64,000 nt of DNA from Regnicoccus frigidus (GTDB taxonomy: Bacteria; Cyanobacteriota; Cyanobacteriia; PCC-6307; Cyanobiaceae). Position numbers and translations under genes: made by a program. Below are positions 1 through 8,525 of the stretch, piece after piece (the first letter of the stretch is position 1; each line of letters begins with the position of its first letter). The DNA lies in the NCBI GenBank assembly GCA_025194985.1, contig JAOANE010000021.1:1-64000 (forward strand), in the 5' to 3' direction. The notes under the pieces were generated by a model. It saw only the letters and a program-made list of their open reading frames with translations. It made no database searches and had not been told where the DNA came from.

Positions 1-114
1 AGGCGGGACGTTTTCTCTAAGGAAGTCTGTGAAGGAACTCCGAAGAGGAAAAGCCTTGCCGCAACAGGCCGAAGCTCTGCCGTTGCCTTAGGCACTGTAA
101 CGGAATCTTGCGCT

Positions 115-207
115 AGGTGTGGAAATCCATGTAAAACACCTCCCTTGCCAGGCGCCTAAACCACACCTGCCCTGCCACGGCGCCTGAGCAACGGCTCGGA
201 GGTGTGG
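115..207 (+). promoter_or_regulatory. candidate structured 5' leader with alternative pairings around a Shine-Dalgarno
   Basis: The octamer AGGTGTGG occurs at 115-122 and again at 200-207, where it overlaps the strong Shine-Dalgarno GGAGG (198-202) before ATG 210. Its exact complement CCACACCT lies at 161-168 and can pair with either copy. A second complement, ACACCTCC (136-143), matches GGAGGTGT at 198-205. A perfect 8-bp inverted repeat, CAGGCGCC (149-156) and GGCGCCTG (179-186), lies between. Such competing helices are typical of translational attenuators or riboswitches, but no known class is recognised. The regulatory role is inference. The first 110 bases show nothing further. Confidence 0.3.
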
Positions 208-209
208 TC

Positions 210-421
210 ATGCAGATGAACAGGGCCCATAGCTGCAAAAGCTATTTAAGGTTTTTTTTGGAATCACCCTCCTCAGCGTTTTTATGGTGTTGATCTGTTG
301 GGATTTGAAAGGATCCCGTTCCTCCGAAACCGTTCCGGTTCATGAAGCTCGCCGTCGCCGCCACCAGCTGGAGCTAGAGGGGGCTGTCATCTACTGGAGC
401 GAACGCCTGGCCAACACCTGA
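210..421 (+). pseudogene. small single-span membrane protein, apparent frameshift at a T8 run
   Basis: ATG 210 follows a good Shine-Dalgarno (GGAGG, 7 bases upstream) and reads MQMNRAHSCKSYLRFF into eight T residues at 252-259. The frame that then carries a convincing membrane helix (GITLLSVFMVLICWDLKG) and a charged tail ending YWSERLANT, with stop TGA at 419-421, is the -1 frame. One extra T would join both parts into about 70 residues. The alternatives are a sequencing error, a real frameshift mutation, -1 slippage on the T run, or initiation at CTG 233 (reading MQKLFKVFFGITLL), which needs no shift but has a poor Shine-Dalgarno. Function unknown. The tail alone is also open from ATG 284. 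Confidence 0.4.
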
Positions 422-465
422 GGGCACTGCTAGGAGTGCAGTGATTCTTTGGTCTGAGCCTGGCG

Positions 466-795
466 ATGTCGTGGCGTTTCCTGTCCCAGCGCTCCCTGGC
501 CATGGTTGGCCTTGGGGCCATGGCCCTTGCTCTGGGCGGCTGCTGGTCTGCTCCGGAGAAAGAGACCAAGCGCATCGAAGAACTGGAGCAGCGATTGCAG
601 CAGGTCGAGCAACGGCTTGCCAGCCCGGCACGCAGCAATCCGGCTGATCCAGCCGGCAAACCTCCAGCCGGAGTGGTCAAGTCGCTCACCTTCCGCATGG
701 GCAGTGCCGACGATCGCCTGCGCATCTACTGGGCGGACGGAACCAGCAGCGATCTGCCCTGCACCATGGAACAAGGCACCTGGGCCTGCGGCTGA
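466..795 (+). CDS. small lipoprotein with a coiled-coil segment
   Basis: The 109-residue product starts with a lipoprotein signal: SQRSLAMVGLGAMALALGGC, with the lipobox Cys near residue 25. It is therefore expected to be lipid-anchored outside the cytoplasmic or thylakoid membrane. Residues 32-50 (ETKRIEELEQRLQQVEQRL) form a short heptad coiled coil, followed by a Pro/Ala linker and a small C-terminal domain containing two Cys (DLPCTMEQGTWACG). No family is recognised. It lies 44 bases after the small membrane ORF and 50 before another exported protein on the same strand, so a cell-envelope cluster is possible. Confidence 0.7.
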   Translation: MSWRFLSQRSLAMVGLGAMALALGGCWSAPEKETKRIEELEQRLQQVEQRLASPARSNPADPAGKPPAGVVKSLTFRMGSADDRLRIYWADGTSSDLPCTMEQGTWACG

Positions 796-845
796 ATCCT
801 TGCCCTGATCCTTGCTTTGATGGATGGGCACCCTTGGCCCTCCCC

Positions 846-1232
846 ATGAGCCTGAAGCCCGCCGTCCGACTCTGGTTCGGCCTGATTATTGGCGTGATTG
901 CCAGCTTGAGCATCGCCACCACCCAGGTCGAGGCCCAGGCTGACTTTCCGTTCAACCTGCAACGGGCGACCAACCTGGCGCGCATGAAGGCCGAGACACT
1001 CAACGGTGGCCTTAATCTCTATCGACCGGATGCCTGCATGTACGACCGCAGCGCCGGGGATTGTCTTGTCGAGAGCAATGACGAGGGTGTCCTGTTCCGT
1101 TTTCTGGGAGGAGCGCCCGGTTGGCAACAGCTGGAACTCCCCGCCAGCTTTGAAACGGAACTGTTGATCTCCGCCGATGGCCGCGAGGTGCTTGAGGTGA
1201 TCTATAACGGCCCCGTTCGCATCACTCCGTAG
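846..1232 (+). CDS. exported hypothetical protein
   Basis: An ATG at 834 is in frame, but ATG 846 (MSLKPAVRLWFGLIIGVIA) gives a cleaner signal peptide ending near VEAQA, so 846 is preferred. The mature part is about 100 residues with a Cys pair (DACMYDRSAGDCLV) that could form a disulfide, and hydrophobic strands such as GVLFRFLGGAPGW. The pattern suggests a small beta domain exported to the periplasm or lumen. No family is recognised. The stop overlaps the convergent aspartoacylase-like gene by 11 bases. Confidence 0.65.
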   Translation: MSLKPAVRLWFGLIIGVIASLSIATTQVEAQADFPFNLQRATNLARMKAETLNGGLNLYRPDACMYDRSAGDCLVESNDEGVLFRFLGGAPGWQQLELPASFETELLISADGREVLEVIYNGPVRITP

Positions 1233-2175
1233 TCAGCGCTGTGATCGCCAACCCGGCGCAGAGGTCTGTCAACGCCTCTGACCAGCTGGCCTGAGTGGGC
1301 CAGTGTTGTTGCTGGGTGAGGCTGAGGGCAATGCCCTTCTCCCCGTAGGCCGCCTCGTTGATGAACACCGGCCAGAGCGGTGAATCGGCCGTGGCCTCCA
1401 GGCCGAGCGTTATGCCGTCTGGGGTGAGGAAGAGGGGGTCGCCGGGGTGAAGAGGCTGCCAGTCCCGGTGCTGGCGCTGGGGATGCAGGCAAGCGCCGGG
1501 CTGGCCATCGGCCTGACGGGGGAGATCCAGGCTGCCGCGGTGGAGGTGAACGATCAGCCGGGCCGGCAGCTTCAGCCGCCCGGCCTGGGCGTCGGCCAGC
1601 ACCTGCAGGGCCGCTTCGACGGCCAGCTGGGTCTGGCGACAGATCGTGGCGGTGATCACCCCCTGGGGCACAGGCCCCACCTCGATCACCAGGCCGCAGG
1701 GCCAGCGCTCGATCAGGAATCCATGCTGGGAGTCATCGTCTTCGTGCAGGTAGATCGGCAGGCCGAGCAGGCCCTGGATACCGGCCGCCAAGGCCAGGTC
1801 GGCGGGGCGGCGGCCGTAGAGCACCAGAGAGTTGCCCATCGCCGCGGTGGTGCTGTGCAGATCGAGGACAACCGGGCAGGCTCTGACGCCGCTCGGGCCG
1901 TGGGCAGCGAGCAACTGGCGGGCCCGCTGGATCTCCAGCTCCTGCTGCTCGGGATCCTCCAGCAGGGCAGGCTGGAACGAGCGATTCAGATCACGATCGA
2001 GATAACGCACTCCTGCGGCAAGGGCGGCCGGGTTGCCGATCACCAGATCGACATCCAGACCATGGCTCTGCAGGGAGCTGGTCTCCTGGCGCCAGTGCTC
2101 CAGCAGCCAGGCTGCATTGCGCTCGTTGCCATGGGTCCCGCCCACCACCAGCACCCGCCCATCCGCCATCAGCAC
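1222..2175 (-). CDS. aspartoacylase / succinylglutamate desuccinylase family hydrolase
   Basis: This is a 317-residue zinc carboxypeptidase-fold hydrolase. The zinc motif GGTHGNE sits at residues 12-18 (His15, Glu18) and the third ligand His107 is in DLHSTT. DLNRSF near residue 62 carries the substrate-binding Asn/Arg pair of aspartoacylases. The family removes an acyl group from N-acyl amino acids; cyanobacterial members have an uncertain substrate. The start is ATG 2175 because the zinc motif follows at the usual short distance. It is convergent with the exported protein on its left and divergent from the GST gene, 95 bases away. Confidence 0.8.
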   Translation of the reverse strand: MLMADGRVLVVGGTHGNERNAAWLLEHWRQETSSLQSHGLDVDLVIGNPAALAAGVRYLDRDLNRSFQPALLEDPEQQELEIQRARQLLAAHGPSGVRACPVVLDLHSTTAAMGNSLVLYGRRPADLALAAGIQGLLGLPIYLHEDDDSQHGFLIERWPCGLVIEVGPVPQGVITATICRQTQLAVEAALQVLADAQAGRLKLPARLIVHLHRGSLDLPRQADGQPGACLHPQRQHRDWQPLHPGDPLFLTPDGITLGLEATADSPLWPVFINEAAYGEKGIALSLTQQQHWPTQASWSEALTDLCAGLAITALTTE

Positions 2176-2270
2176 GCCTTCCTCTGCAGGCTGGTCGCCC
2201 AGCCTTTTGCCCAGCCTTACAGGTGTGGCCCATGGCGATCCAGAGTTGATTCAGCCTCTGGAGCCTGAAG

Positions 2271-3242
2271 ATGGCCATCCCCCCCCCCGTGGTGGCCGCC
2301 GTCAGACAGGCCTGGCAGTGGCAGTGGCATCAATTAATGGGTGGGCTGGGGCCAGCCGATGCCGAAGGCAACTACCGCCGCCCGGCCGGTGCCTTTGTGG
2401 CCCTTCCGCCGCTGCCGGCCAGCGCCGGCCAGCCTGGTCAGCACGTGCTGATTGTGGGGCGCAGCTGCCCCTGGGCGCACCGGGCCTGGCTGGTCTGGGC
2501 CCTGCGCCAGCTGCAGGGATCGCTTGAGCTGCTGGTCGTGGAGCCTGATCCGAAGGCCGGGCGCTGGCGCTTCGTGACCCCCTTCGAGGGCGCAGAAGCC
2601 TTGATTGATCTCTACCGCCGCTGCGGAGCGCCTGCGGGAACCCGCGCCACCGTGCCGGTGCTCTATGACCGGGGGGAGCGCCGCATTGTGGTCGGAGAAA
2701 GCGCCCGCCTGATCGAATTGCTCAACCGTTGGCCAGCTCCAGGCCAACGTGTGCCAGATCTGGAACCTGCCGGGCTGGCCGAGGCCATCGAGGGCTGGCG
2801 CGGGCGGCTGCAGGGGGCTGTCAACGATGGGGTGTACCGCTGCGGCTTCGCCCGCACCCAGGCGGCCTATGACCGCGCTGAAGCCGAGCTGTTTGGCGTT
2901 CTCGGCGAGCTGGAGGCGACCCTCTCAGCAGATGGGCCCTGGATCTGCGGCTCCCAACTCAGCCTGGCCGATGTGGTGCTGTTCCCCACCCTGATCCGGA
3001 TGGAGATGGTCTACGCCCCCCTGTTCGGCTGCAGCCGCAAGCCGCTCTGGCAGTTCCCGGCCCTGTGGGACTGGCGGCGGCGCTTCCATGGTCTGCCGGG
3101 CGTGGAGGCCACCTGCTTCCCGGAGGCCTGGCGGCGCGACTACTTCGGTGCCCTGTTCCCGCTGCAGCCCTCGGGAATCGTGCCGGCGGGCCCCGATCTG
3201 GCCACACTGGTGTCTGGATCTCCAGGGGAGCGCCGGCCATGA
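2271..3242 (+). CDS. glutathione S-transferase, glutathionyl-hydroquinone reductase type
   Basis: The 323-residue protein has the Xi-class GST active site Cys-Pro-Trp-Ala (Cys66 in GRSCPWAHRAW) in an N-terminal thioredoxin fold, then an all-helical C-terminal domain containing ISGSQ-like WICGSQLSLADVVLFPTL. Xi-class enzymes reduce glutathionyl-hydroquinones with glutathione, which fits detoxification of quinones in a photosynthetic cell. Length matches the family. It overlaps the next gene by 4 bases (ATGA), so translation is probably coupled with the DUF2301 membrane protein. Exact substrate is unknown. Confidence 0.82.
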   Translation: MAIPPPVVAAVRQAWQWQWHQLMGGLGPADAEGNYRRPAGAFVALPPLPASAGQPGQHVLIVGRSCPWAHRAWLVWALRQLQGSLELLVVEPDPKAGRWRFVTPFEGAEALIDLYRRCGAPAGTRATVPVLYDRGERRIVVGESARLIELLNRWPAPGQRVPDLEPAGLAEAIEGWRGRLQGAVNDGVYRCGFARTQAAYDRAEAELFGVLGELEATLSADGPWICGSQLSLADVVLFPTLIRMEMVYAPLFGCSRKPLWQFPALWDWRRRFHGLPGVEATCFPEAWRRDYFGALFPLQPSGIVPAGPDLATLVSGSPGERRP

Positions 3243-3922
3243 CCGAAACCATCAGCGAGCAGCCAGGAGGGCCAGAAGGCCCGGCCACAGGCCCGGCTGA
3301 TCCGGTGTTTGAGGGGGTCTACGGGCTCTACACCATCACCGACACCGACCGGCGCGAGGTGCTGGGCTATCGCCTCGCCCTGCTGGCTGTCGCCGCTGGC
3401 CAGGCCTCCCTGCTCTGGCTGTGGAGCCACGGCGGCACCGTGCTCTGGCCCTGGCTGCTCGTGATGGCGCTCGGCCTCGGCCTGGCGCTGCGCTGGATTC
3501 ACATCTATGTGCGTCCCCTGCATCGCGCCCTGCAACTGTTCTGGCTGCTGGGCTGCCTGGGCGGACTGGCCCTAGCACTGCGGGTGGGACCGGCCCAGAT
3601 GCTGCCCACATTGGCCGCTGATTCCCGCTGGATCTGGGCCGTTGGACCGTTCTTCGCCGCCCTCGCCGGCGTGGGCTTCAAGGAATTTTTCTGCTTCCAG
3701 CGGGCCGAAGCGGTCGGGGTGACGCTGCTGCTGCCGGTGAGCCTGCTGGGCCGGCTCACCGGCCTGTTCGATACCAGCACCGCCTTCACCCTGCTGGCGG
3801 TTCAGGCGGGGCTGCTGCTGCTGCTCTGCCTGCGCAAGTTCCCGATGCCTGCCGCCGCCGATGTGGGCGACAAGAGTGTCTTTGCTTACCTGGAGAACCA
3901 ACGACAACCCTCGAACGCGTGA
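3239..3922 (+). CDS. DUF2301 family integral membrane protein
   Basis: The preferred start ATG 3239 overlaps the GST stop as ATGA; the frame is open upstream but antiparallel to nothing useful. The 227-residue product has an acidic N-tail, the segment GVYGLYTITDTDRREVLGYR and then about seven hydrophobic helices, with GFKEFFCFQ in a loop. This pattern matches the DUF2301 family of cyanobacteria and proteobacteria, whose function is not known. The stop overlaps the GTG start of the ABC-F gene by 4 bases, so three genes form one tightly coupled unit. Confidence 0.78.
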   Translation: MTETISEQPGGPEGPATGPADPVFEGVYGLYTITDTDRREVLGYRLALLAVAAGQASLLWLWSHGGTVLWPWLLVMALGLGLALRWIHIYVRPLHRALQLFWLLGCLGGLALALRVGPAQMLPTLAADSRWIWAVGPFFAALAGVGFKEFFCFQRAEAVGVTLLLPVSLLGRLTGLFDTSTAFTLLAVQAGLLLLLCLRKFPMPAAADVGDKSVFAYLENQRQPSNA

Positions 3923-5901
3923 GTTTGATCAGCCTGGTGGGAGTCGGCAAAGACTTCGGCATCAAAACCCTGTTCGAGAACCTCACGCTGCATGTGGGTG
4001 AGAAAGAGCGGCTGGGCCTGATCGGCCCCAACGGGGCTGGCAAGTCGACCCTGCTCAAGCTGCTGGCCGGCCAGGAGACGCCCGGGGAAGGGGAACGACG
4101 GGCCTCGCCACGGCTCAAGGTGGTGATGGTGAGCCAGGAGCCGGATCTTGAAGCCAGCCGCACCGTGCTGGAGCAGGTGACCGAAGGCTGCGGCGAAAAG
4201 ATTGACCTGCTGCGTCGGTTCACCGCCGTCAGCGAGGCCCTGGCGGAGGAACCAAGCGCCGAGGATCCGGGTCACACGGCCCTGCTGGCCGAGCTGGGCA
4301 CCCTGCAGGGCCGCCTTGACCAATGCCAGGCCTGGGACCTGGAGCAGCAGTGCCTGGAGGTGCTCGACCGGCTCGGCATCCAGGACGTGCAGCAACAGGT
4401 CGGCAATCTCTCCGGCGGATTTCGTAAGCGGCTCGCCCTGGCCTCGGCCCTGGTGGCGGAACCGGATGTGCTGCTGCTGGATGAACCGACCAACCATCTC
4501 GATGCCCAGTGCATCGAGTGGCTGCAGGATCAGCTGGAGCGCTTGAGCGGTGCCCTGGTGCTGGTCACCCACGACCGCTACTTCCTCGATCGGGTCACCC
4601 GCCGGATCGTCGAGGTGGATCGGGGCGAAGCGCGCAGCTACGCCGGCAACTACGCCGCCTACCTGCAGACAAAGGCCGATGAGGAGGCCGCCGAAGCCGC
4701 CACCGCCGCCAAGTTCAAGGGAGCACTGCGGCGGGAGCTGGAATGGCTCAGCCGCGGCCCCCAGGCCAGGAGCACGAAGCAGAAAGCCCGGATCCAACGG
4801 ATCGAGGCGATGCGCGAGGCACCCACCCGCCAGGCCAAGGGCCAGCTCAGCCTCAGCACCGCCAGCCGGCGGATCGGCAAGCGGGCGATCACGGCCGAGA
4901 ACGTGTCGATCGCCGTACCGGGCGGGGGACGCAGTCTGCTGCGGGAGTTCAGCTACGACTTCAGCCCCGAAGACCGGGTCGGGATCATCGGCCCGAACGG
5001 CTCAGGCAAATCCAGCCTTCTCGATCTGATCGCCGGCCGGCGGCAGGCCGAAGGCGGCAGCCTCGAACTTGGTAGCACCGTGCAGCTGGCCTACTTCGAC
5101 CAACAGGCCGAGGCTCTGGTCGCTGGCGGTGGCCTGGACCGCAAAGTGATCGAGTACGTCCAGGAGGCGGCCAGCCAGATCGATCTCGGCGGGGTCCAGG
5201 TCAGCGCATCCCAGCTGCTGGAGCGCTTTTTGTTCCCGCCCGCCCAGCAGCACAGTCCGATCAGCAAGCTCTCGGGGGGCGAGCGGCGACGGCTCTATCT
5301 CTGCCGGCTGCTGATCCAGGCCCCCAACGTGCTGCTGCTCGATGAGCCCACCAACGATCTGGATGTGCAGACGTTGACCGTGCTCGAAGATTTTCTCGAG
5401 GATTTCCGTGGCTGCGTGGTGGTGGTCTCCCACGACCGTTACTTCCTCGATCGCACCATCGACCGCCTGTTCTGGTTCGAGGACGGCCTGCTCAAGCGCT
5501 TTGAGGGCAACTACAGCGCCTATCTCGCCCAGGCCGGCCCGGCCACAGCGCAGGCGACCTCCAAACCGGCGGCCGCGAGCCCCAAGGCAGCCAGCGGCGC
5601 CCCCAGCAAGCCCCCCGGTAAAGGCACTGGCAACAGCCTCGGCGCAGGCAATGGAAACAAGGCGGCTGGTGCGGAAGACGAGCGGCGGCGCAGTTTCAGC
5701 GAAAACCGCGAACTCAGCGAGCTGGAGGGCCAGCTGCCCCGGCTCGAAGCGCAGCGCAGCCAGCTGGAGCAACAGCTACTGGCGGGCGCTGAGCGCGACT
5801 ACGGCCAGCTCGACAGCCTCACCCAGGAGCTCTCGGCCCTGGCGGAGCGCATTCACCGCGCCGAGGAACGCTGGCTTGAGCTCAGCGACCTGCGGGCTTG
5901 A
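3919..5901 (+). CDS. uup: ABC-F family ATPase (Uup-like)
   Basis: The 660-residue protein has two ABC cassettes and no membrane segment. The first Walker A is GPNGAGKST (residues 36-44) with signature LSGGFRKRLALA; the second is GPNGSGKSS (about 357) with LSGGERRRLYL. Between them is the charged linker RGPQARSTKQKARIQR. After a Ala/Pro/Lys-rich spacer, the last 80 residues form a coiled coil (LSELEGQLPRLEAQRSQLEQ), the hallmark of Uup. ABC-F proteins act on ribosomes or, for Uup, on nucleic acids. Start is GTG 3919, overlapping the upstream stop. Confidence 0.88.
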   Translation: MSLISLVGVGKDFGIKTLFENLTLHVGEKERLGLIGPNGAGKSTLLKLLAGQETPGEGERRASPRLKVVMVSQEPDLEASRTVLEQVTEGCGEKIDLLRRFTAVSEALAEEPSAEDPGHTALLAELGTLQGRLDQCQAWDLEQQCLEVLDRLGIQDVQQQVGNLSGGFRKRLALASALVAEPDVLLLDEPTNHLDAQCIEWLQDQLERLSGALVLVTHDRYFLDRVTRRIVEVDRGEARSYAGNYAAYLQTKADEEAAEAATAAKFKGALRRELEWLSRGPQARSTKQKARIQRIEAMREAPTRQAKGQLSLSTASRRIGKRAITAENVSIAVPGGGRSLLREFSYDFSPEDRVGIIGPNGSGKSSLLDLIAGRRQAEGGSLELGSTVQLAYFDQQAEALVAGGGLDRKVIEYVQEAASQIDLGGVQVSASQLLERFLFPPAQQHSPISKLSGGERRRLYLCRLLIQAPNVLLLDEPTNDLDVQTLTVLEDFLEDFRGCVVVVSHDRYFLDRTIDRLFWFEDGLLKRFEGNYSAYLAQAGPATAQATSKPAAASPKAASGAPSKPPGKGTGNSLGAGNGNKAAGAEDERRRSFSENRELSELEGQLPRLEAQRSQLEQQLLAGAERDYGQLDSLTQELSALAERIHRAEERWLELSDLRA

Positions 5902-5991
5902 TCAGCTCCAGCCCACAAAGCTTGCTCAAGGGCTGGCGGCGCCCCGTAGGGTGAAGCCGACATGATCTGGTTGTCGAAACCGACCGTACCC

Positions 5992-6210
5992 ATGAACACC
6001 ATCGACGAGCACATCCGTAAGGATCAGACCGAAATCGAAGCCGCCAAGACCGTTGGCGACCAAGCCAAGCTCGGCCACCTCGAGGACGAGCTCAAGTCGC
6101 TGCAGGAGTACAAGACCCACCACCCTGAAGACGACCACGATCCCAATTCCCTAGAGGTTTATTGCGACCTCAACCCGGAAGCCCCCGAGTGCCGCGTCTA
6201 CGACGACTGA
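5992..6210 (+). CDS. CP12, short form with only the C-terminal cysteine pair
   Basis: The C-terminus YCDLNPEAPECRVYDD is the conserved CP12 module that docks into GAPDH. CP12 is a small disordered protein that, when oxidised, joins GAPDH and phosphoribulokinase into an inactive complex, switching the Calvin cycle off in the dark. I chose ATG 5992 (MNTIDEHIRKDQTEIEAAK, 72 residues) over ATG 5962 because homologues begin this way. The N-terminal Cys pair and the AWDxVEEL core of classical CP12 are absent. Its end overlaps the convergent obgE stop by 13 bases. Confidence 0.85.
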   Translation: MNTIDEHIRKDQTEIEAAKTVGDQAKLGHLEDELKSLQEYKTHHPEDDHDPNSLEVYCDLNPEAPECRVYDD

Positions 6211-7202
6211 TCCGCGATCCCCAGCTGCTCCCAGATGGCGGCCAACAGGCCGTCAAGGCCGGAGCGGGTCACCGCTGAGATCTTGAGCACCTCGCTTCCC
6301 CAGCGCTCTGCCAGCCGTGCAGATGCTTCATCCAGTGCCTCGCTGTCGAGCAGTTCGATCTTGTTGAGGGCCAGCAGCCGGGGCCTGTCCTTGAGGCCAT
6401 GGCCATAGGCGAGCAGCTCCTCTTCCACCACCGCCAGATCGGCCACCACATCAGGGCTGCCGGCATCCACCAGGTGCACGAGCAGCCTGGTTCGCTCGAT
6501 GTGGCGCAGAAAATCGTGGCCGAGTCCGGCACCCAGCGCAGCACCGGCGATCAGGCCGGGGATGTCGGCGAACACGGTGCCATCTCCACTTGGCCTGCGC
6601 ACGACGCCGAGATTGGGCACCAGGGTGGTGAAGGGGTAGTCGGCAATTTTCGGTTTCGCTGCTGAAAGCACGCTGATCAAGGTGCTTTTGCCGGCGTTGG
6701 GCAGGCCGATGATGCCCACCTCAGCCAGCAGCTTGAGTTCCAGCTGGATCAGGCGCTCTTCGCCGTCTTTGCCCTCGGTGAATTTCTCAGGAGCGCGGTT
6801 GCGGTTGCTGAGGTAGTGGGCATTGCCGAGCCCGCCGCGCCCTCCCGCCGCCACCCGCAGGCGTTCGCCCGGCTCCACGAGATCACCGATCAGCGCCAGG
6901 CTGACCTGATCACGCACCTCGGTTCCACAGGGCACCCGCACCACCAGATCACCGCCACCGGCACCGGAGCTGCGGTTGGGTCCGCCGCGACGCCCCTCTG
7001 GAGCAGCAAACAGGCGTTTGTACTTGAAATCAAGCAGGGTCTGCAGGTTGGGGTCGGCCTCCAGCCAGATGGCCCCGCCATGGCCGCCATCGCCGCCGGA
7101 GGGCCCACCGGCCGGCACATATTTTTCACGTCGGAAGGCCACGATGCCGTCGCCGCCCCGGCCGCCCTGGACGGCGACGCGGGCTTGATCAATGAACTGC
7201 AA
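6198..7202 (-). CDS. obgE: Obg family GTPase ObgE
   Basis: The start is TTG 7202, giving MQFIDQARVAVQGGRGGDG; the frame is open much further upstream only as an antisense shadow of the neighbouring ATPase. The 334-residue protein has the glycine-rich Obg domain (residues 1-158, with many GG repeats), then the G domain with P-loop GLPNAGKST (about 167-175), switch DIPGLI and NKIE. Obg GTPases act in late assembly of the large ribosomal subunit and in stress responses. It is divergent from the ATPase gene with about 66 bases between starts. Confidence 0.93.
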   Translation of the reverse strand: MQFIDQARVAVQGGRGGDGIVAFRREKYVPAGGPSGGDGGHGGAIWLEADPNLQTLLDFKYKRLFAAPEGRRGGPNRSSGAGGGDLVVRVPCGTEVRDQVSLALIGDLVEPGERLRVAAGGRGGLGNAHYLSNRNRAPEKFTEGKDGEERLIQLELKLLAEVGIIGLPNAGKSTLISVLSAAKPKIADYPFTTLVPNLGVVRRPSGDGTVFADIPGLIAGAALGAGLGHDFLRHIERTRLLVHLVDAGSPDVVADLAVVEEELLAYGHGLKDRPRLLALNKIELLDSEALDEASARLAERWGSEVLKISAVTRSGLDGLLAAIWEQLGIADQSS

Positions 7203-7268
7203 AGGAGACCCTGAAGAGCGGGGCAGGTGAAGAGCCAACCCTAGGATCGCTGCGTCTGAGGACCGGTC

Positions 7269-8525
7269 TTGGCAGAGGTTCGCTTCGAGCAGGTCAGTAA
7301 GACCTTTCCAGCCCGGCGGGGAGGTGCGCCGGTGGAAGTGCTCCGCCAGCTGGATCTGACCATTCACGACGGCGAATTTCTCGTCCTGGTGGGTCCGTCG
7401 GGCTGCGGCAAGAGCACCCTGCTGCGGATCCTGGCCGGATTGGAAACCCCCAGCAGCGGCGAGGTGCTGGTGGGGGATCGGGCGGTCACGGGGCTGCGCC
7501 CGGCCCAGCGGAACGTGGCGATGGTGTTCCAGAGCTACGCCCTCTATCCCCACCTCAGCGTGGCCGGCAACATCGGCTTCGGCCTGCGGCGCAGCCGTCC
7601 CCTCAGCCTGCCGCAACTGCTCCAGGACAGCCTGCATCGCCTCAGCCAGCCCCTGCCCCGTGGCCTGAGGATTCCCTCGCCCCGGGAGGAGGCCATCAGC
7701 CGGCGGATCGCCACGGTGGCCGAACAACTCGGGCTCACACCCCTGCTCGATCGACTGCCGAAGGAGCTCTCCGGCGGCCAGAAGCAACGGGTGGCGCTGG
7801 GTCGGGCGATCGCCCGCCAGCCCTCGGTGTTTCTGATGGATGAACCCCTCAGCAACCTCGACGCCAAGCTGCGCACCGGCACCCGGGCCCAGATCGTTGA
7901 CCTGCAGCGCCAGCTCGGCACCACCACCCTCTACGTCACCCACGACCAGGTGGAGGCGATGACGATGGGCCACCGCATCGCCGTGCTCAACGCCGGACGG
8001 CTCCAACAGCTCGGCACGCCGATGCAGCTCTACAAGTGGCCGTCGAATCTGTTCGTGGCCCAGTTCATCGGCAGCCCGCCGATGAACCTGCTGCCGGTGC
8101 TGGCGGTGGGTGGCGACCAGGTGCAGCTGGGCTCCAGGCGCTTTCTGGTGGAGGGGCCCAGCGGCCAGGCCCTGATCCACTACACCAGCGGCGCCTACGA
8201 AGGGGCAATCACCGGCGGCCTGCGGCCAGAAAATCTCAAAATCGCCCCCGCTGCCAACCGCAACATCCAAGCCGAGGTCTGCCACGTTGAAGCCCTCGGC
8301 AACGAAGCGCTGATCAGCTGCCGCCTGCTGGATGGTGGACACCTGGTGCAGGTGCGCGGCGACCCCTCCCAGCAGATGAGCCCTGGCCAGACGGTCCATC
8401 TGGAAATCGACCAGGCGGGCTGGCGCTTCTTCGATGCATCCGGGGAAGCCTTGCCCCTGCCGGCGGAGGCCAGGGGCCTGGCCGAGGCGGCGGCGGAACC
8501 GGAACTGCCCAATCTCAGGGCCTAG
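7269..8525 (+). CDS. MalK/UgpC-type ABC transporter ATP-binding protein
   Basis: The start is TTG 7269. Walker A GPSGCGKST lies at residues 42-50, Q-loop at MVFQSYALYPHLSV, signature LSGGQKQRVALGRA (167-180), Walker B FLMDEPLSNLDA, and the C-terminal MalK regulatory OB domain follows from about 240. This ATPase class energises sugar, glycerol-phosphate or compatible-solute importers. No permease or binding protein is adjacent, so it probably serves subunits encoded elsewhere. An extra stretch of about 35 residues (108-142) between the Q-loop and signature is unusual against E. coli MalK. The stop overlaps convergent mutS2. Confidence 0.85.
   Translation: MAEVRFEQVSKTFPARRGGAPVEVLRQLDLTIHDGEFLVLVGPSGCGKSTLLRILAGLETPSSGEVLVGDRAVTGLRPAQRNVAMVFQSYALYPHLSVAGNIGFGLRRSRPLSLPQLLQDSLHRLSQPLPRGLRIPSPREEAISRRIATVAEQLGLTPLLDRLPKELSGGQKQRVALGRAIARQPSVFLMDEPLSNLDAKLRTGTRAQIVDLQRQLGTTTLYVTHDQVEAMTMGHRIAVLNAGRLQQLGTPMQLYKWPSNLFVAQFIGSPPMNLLPVLAVGGDQVQLGSRRFLVEGPSGQALIHYTSGAYEGAITGGLRPENLKIAPAANRNIQAEVCHVEALGNEALISCRLLDGGHLVQVRGDPSQQMSPGQTVHLEIDQAGWRFFDASGEALPLPAEARGLAEAAAEPELPNLRA

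Noticed and set aside
7203..8399. N-terminal extension of the obgE frame through the neighbouring ATPase
   Set aside because: ObgE homologues start at the QFIDQARV block; the extension is antisense to a clear ABC ATPase gene.
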